Origin: Variovorax paradoxus
GTDB lineage: Bacteria > Pseudomonadota > Gammaproteobacteria > Burkholderiales > Burkholderiaceae_C
Reading direction: 5' to 3'
NCBI RefSeq assembly: GCF_030815975.1
Contig: NZ_JAUSXL010000002.1
Location: 4,762,501-4,826,500 of the forward strand
DNA length: 64,000 nt
Position numbers and translations under genes: made by a program. Positions 62,494 to 64,000 of the stretch are shown piece by piece; the stretch's first letter is position 1, and every line of letters starts with the position of its first letter. The notes under the pieces were generated by a model that was not told the DNA's origin, ran no database searches, and was given only the letters and a program-made list of their open reading frames with translations.

Positions 62494-63189
62494 TCAGCCC
62501 GCCTTGTTGGCCTGGGGATAGATTTCGCCGGCGCGCAGCAGCGCCAGCACGGTGTCTCGCTTGCGCGTCAGGTGCGCGACCAGCACCTTGCGCATTGCCG
62601 GCGCATCGCGAGCGGCCAGCGCTTCGATCATCTGTTCGTGCTCCTCGACCGCGTGCTTCCACTTGGCCTCGTCCTGGTTGGTGCGAAAGCGCAGCGACTG
62701 CACGCGCGCGTTGATCGAGCGGTAGGTGCTCGACAGCACCGGGTTCGCCGCCGCCTCGTTGATGGCGGTGTGGATGCGCGCGTTGAGGCGGTAGTAGCCG
62801 GAGAGATCGCGCCGCGCGAAGCAGGCCATCATCTCGTAGTGCAGCGCGCGCACCTCGGCCAGTTCTTCGTCGGTGATGCGCTTGGCCGCCAGCTCGCCCG
62901 ACATGCCTTCGAGCATGGCCAGCACCTCGAAGGTGTTGAGCACGTCGGCCTCGGTGAGCTTCACCGCCACCGCGCCGCGGTTGGGCAGCAGGTCGACCAG
63001 CCCTTCGGCCGCGAGCAGCTTGATGGCCTCGCGCAGCGGCGTGCGCGAGACGCGCAGCTGAAGGCACAGCTCGCGCTCGTTGAGCTTGGCGCCCGGGGCG
63101 ATGTGCCCTTCGACCAGCATCGTGCGCAGGCGCGAAGCCACCTGGTCGTGCAGCGCGAGGCGCGAGATTTCGATGATGTCTGCAGTCAT
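62494..63189 (-). CDS. GntR regulator, FCD subfamily
   Basis: 231 aa from the ATG at 63189. Winged helix: LALHDQVASRLRTMLVEGHI, GAKLNERELCLQLRVSRTPL, REAIKLLAAEGLVDLLPNRG. FCD domain: VLNTFEVLAMLEGMSGELAA near 82, NARIHTAINEAAANPVLSS near 140, HEQMIEALAARDAPAM near 190, with Asp/His metal candidates. The DNA between this gene and the aminotransferase carries three TTGAATGCA copies, likely its operators. Probably controls both the YdiJ gene and the divergent aminotransferase. Confidence 0.92.
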   Translation of the reverse strand: MTADIIEISRLALHDQVASRLRTMLVEGHIAPGAKLNERELCLQLRVSRTPLREAIKLLAAEGLVDLLPNRGAVAVKLTEADVLNTFEVLAMLEGMSGELAAKRITDEELAEVRALHYEMMACFARRDLSGYYRLNARIHTAINEAAANPVLSSTYRSINARVQSLRFRTNQDEAKWKHAVEEHEQMIEALAARDAPAMRKVLVAHLTRKRDTVLALLRAGEIYPQANKAG

Positions 63190-63200
63190 GTCTGTTTCCC

Positions 63201-63289
63201 TTGAATGCATTTTGAATGCAAAAAACCACAGTCGCAATCCCAAGACACAAGGGTAAACCAGCATGTTGGAATCAGTTTTGAATGCAAAA
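63201..63289. promoter_or_regulatory. Cluster of TTGAATGCA operators
   Basis: Three TTGAATGCA copies: 63201-63209, 63212-63220 and 63278-63286. Two are embedded in an identical 14-mer TTTTGAATGCAAAA (63210-63223 and 63276-63289). The right one extends to 8-bp arms, CAGTTTTG...CAAAACTG (63273-63292). They fill the 121-bp divergent gntR/aminotransferase gap and look like GntR/FCD binding sites. Confidence 0.65.
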
Positions 63290-63310
63290 CTGAAAGCGAA
63301 AGGACAGTCC

Positions 63311-64000
63311 ATGCTGCAACTCGACATCCATCCCACCGGCCGCCACTTCCTCCAGATCCCCGGCCCCAGTCCGGTGCCCGACCGCATCCTGCGGGCCATG
63401 AGCCTGCCGACCATCGACCACCGCGGGCCCGAGTTCGGCACGCTGGGGCTCAAGGTGCTCGGCGGCATCCGGCAGATCTTCAAGACGAAGCATCCGGTCG
63501 CGATCTACCCCGCTTCCGGCACCGGTGCCTGGGAGGCTGCGCTCGCGAACACCTTGAGCCCGGGCGATCACGTGCTGATGTACGAGACCGGCCACTTCGC
63601 GACGCTCTGGGAGAAGATGGCCACGCGCCTGGGCCTCTCGACCGAATTCCTCGCCTGGTCCGGCAAGGACGACCAATTGCCCGCCGCACCCAGCTGGCGC
63701 CGTGGCGTGCAGGCCGACCTCATCGAGGCGCGCCTGCGCAAGGACACCGAAAAGAAGATCAAGGCCGTGTGCGTGGTGCACAACGAAACCTCCACCGGCG
63801 TCACTTCCGACATCGCCTCGGTGCGCAAGGCCATCGATGCGGCGGGCCACCCGGCGCTGCTGATGGTCGACAGCATCTCGGGCCTGGCGAGCGCCGATTT
63901 CCGGCACGACGAATGGGGCGTGGACGTCACCATCAGCGGCTCGCAAAAGGGCCTGATGCTGCCGCCGGGCATCAGCTTCAACGCACTTTCGCCGCGCGCG
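63311..64000 (+). CDS. Class V aminotransferase, serine-glyoxylate type (cut by window end)
   Basis: First 230 codons, from the ATG at 63311, with GAAAGGACAG as ribosome site. HPTGRHFLQIPGPSPVPDRI and DHRGPEFGTLGLKVLGGIRQ are alanine/serine-glyoxylate aminotransferase starts; YPASGTGAWEAALANTLSPG near 67, VVHNETSTGVTSDIASVRKA near 155, and the PLP Lys in SGSQKGLMLPPG near 211. The enzyme transfers amino groups from serine or alanine to glyoxylate. It runs off the right edge in frame with no stop, so the last third is unseen. Divergent from gntR. Confidence 0.9.
   Translation, partial: MLQLDIHPTGRHFLQIPGPSPVPDRILRAMSLPTIDHRGPEFGTLGLKVLGGIRQIFKTKHPVAIYPASGTGAWEAALANTLSPGDHVLMYETGHFATLWEKMATRLGLSTEFLAWSGKDDQLPAAPSWRRGVQADLIEARLRKDTEKKIKAVCVVHNETSTGVTSDIASVRKAIDAAGHPALLMVDSISGLASADFRHDEWGVDVTISGSQKGLMLPPGISFNALSPRA

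Noticed and set aside
60027..62714. Antisense open frame of about 895 codons opposite the YdiJ-type gene
   Set aside because: Complementary-strand by-product; the minus-strand protein has all FAD and Fe-S motifs.

Overview
The window is high-GC (clearly above 60%), gene-dense, and uses ATGA or GTGA stop/start overlaps throughout. The gene content (nirBD with a PP2C/kinase, an orphan Bug receptor, mltG-tmk-holB-pilZ-tatD, Tex, split pqiA) points to a Burkholderiales chromosome, most likely Comamonadaceae and Variovorax-like. This assignment is inference from content; there is no rRNA in the window. About 63 protein genes are supported, two of them cut by the window ends. I saw no tRNA, rRNA, CRISPR array, insertion sequence or prophage.

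Layout. 1-276: end of an L,D-transpeptidase. 343-6771 (minus): assimilatory nitrite reduction operon nirB-nirD-cobA-nitrite/formate channel-PP2C/protein kinase, with a good sigma-54 promoter at 6986-7001. 7125-9048: dodecin, YjbQ, cupin, DUF2726. 9172-13847 (minus): mltG-tmk-holB-pilZ-tatD-ankyrin housekeeping operon. 13970-19033: ygfZ with a strong terminator, a secreted protein of unknown function, a thioesterase-GNAT fusion with an alpha/beta hydrolase, and an iron alcohol dehydrogenase.

19432-27182: a six-gene type VI secretion island (VgrG, small membrane protein, DUF2169-pentapeptide, pentapeptide, DUF3540, DUF4150 PAAR-like) preceded by a 259-bp imperfect palindrome. It carries spike and loading functions but no recognisable toxin. 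27195-31787 (minus): Bug-type receptor, patatin, Tex.

31974-40524: a FadR-type regulator with its operators, then an apparent operon of two paralogous solute receptors, an L-idonate/L-gulonate 5-dehydrogenase-like enzyme, a polar amino-acid type ABC transporter, a ManD-type mannonate dehydratase and a mannonate/mannitol oxidoreductase. The enzymes fit L-gulonate -> D-fructuronate -> D-mannonate -> 2-keto-3-deoxygluconate, with uptake by an unexpected transporter class.

40561-46183: small membrane protein; GIY-YIG-MarR-DUF2239-MATE unit with two CCCGGGTA operators; VOC protein; MFS pump. 46340-52628 (minus): two drug-efflux MFS genes coupled to pqiA-pqiA-pqiB-pqiC. 52842-59381: M48 peptidase, FMN split-barrel protein, MFS, LysR, MFS, Ogt. 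59403-64000: YdiJ-type FAD/Fe-S dehydrogenase, GntR/FCD regulator with repeated TTGAATGCA operators, and a divergent class V aminotransferase cut by the window end; this looks like a 2-hydroxyacid/glyoxylate locus.
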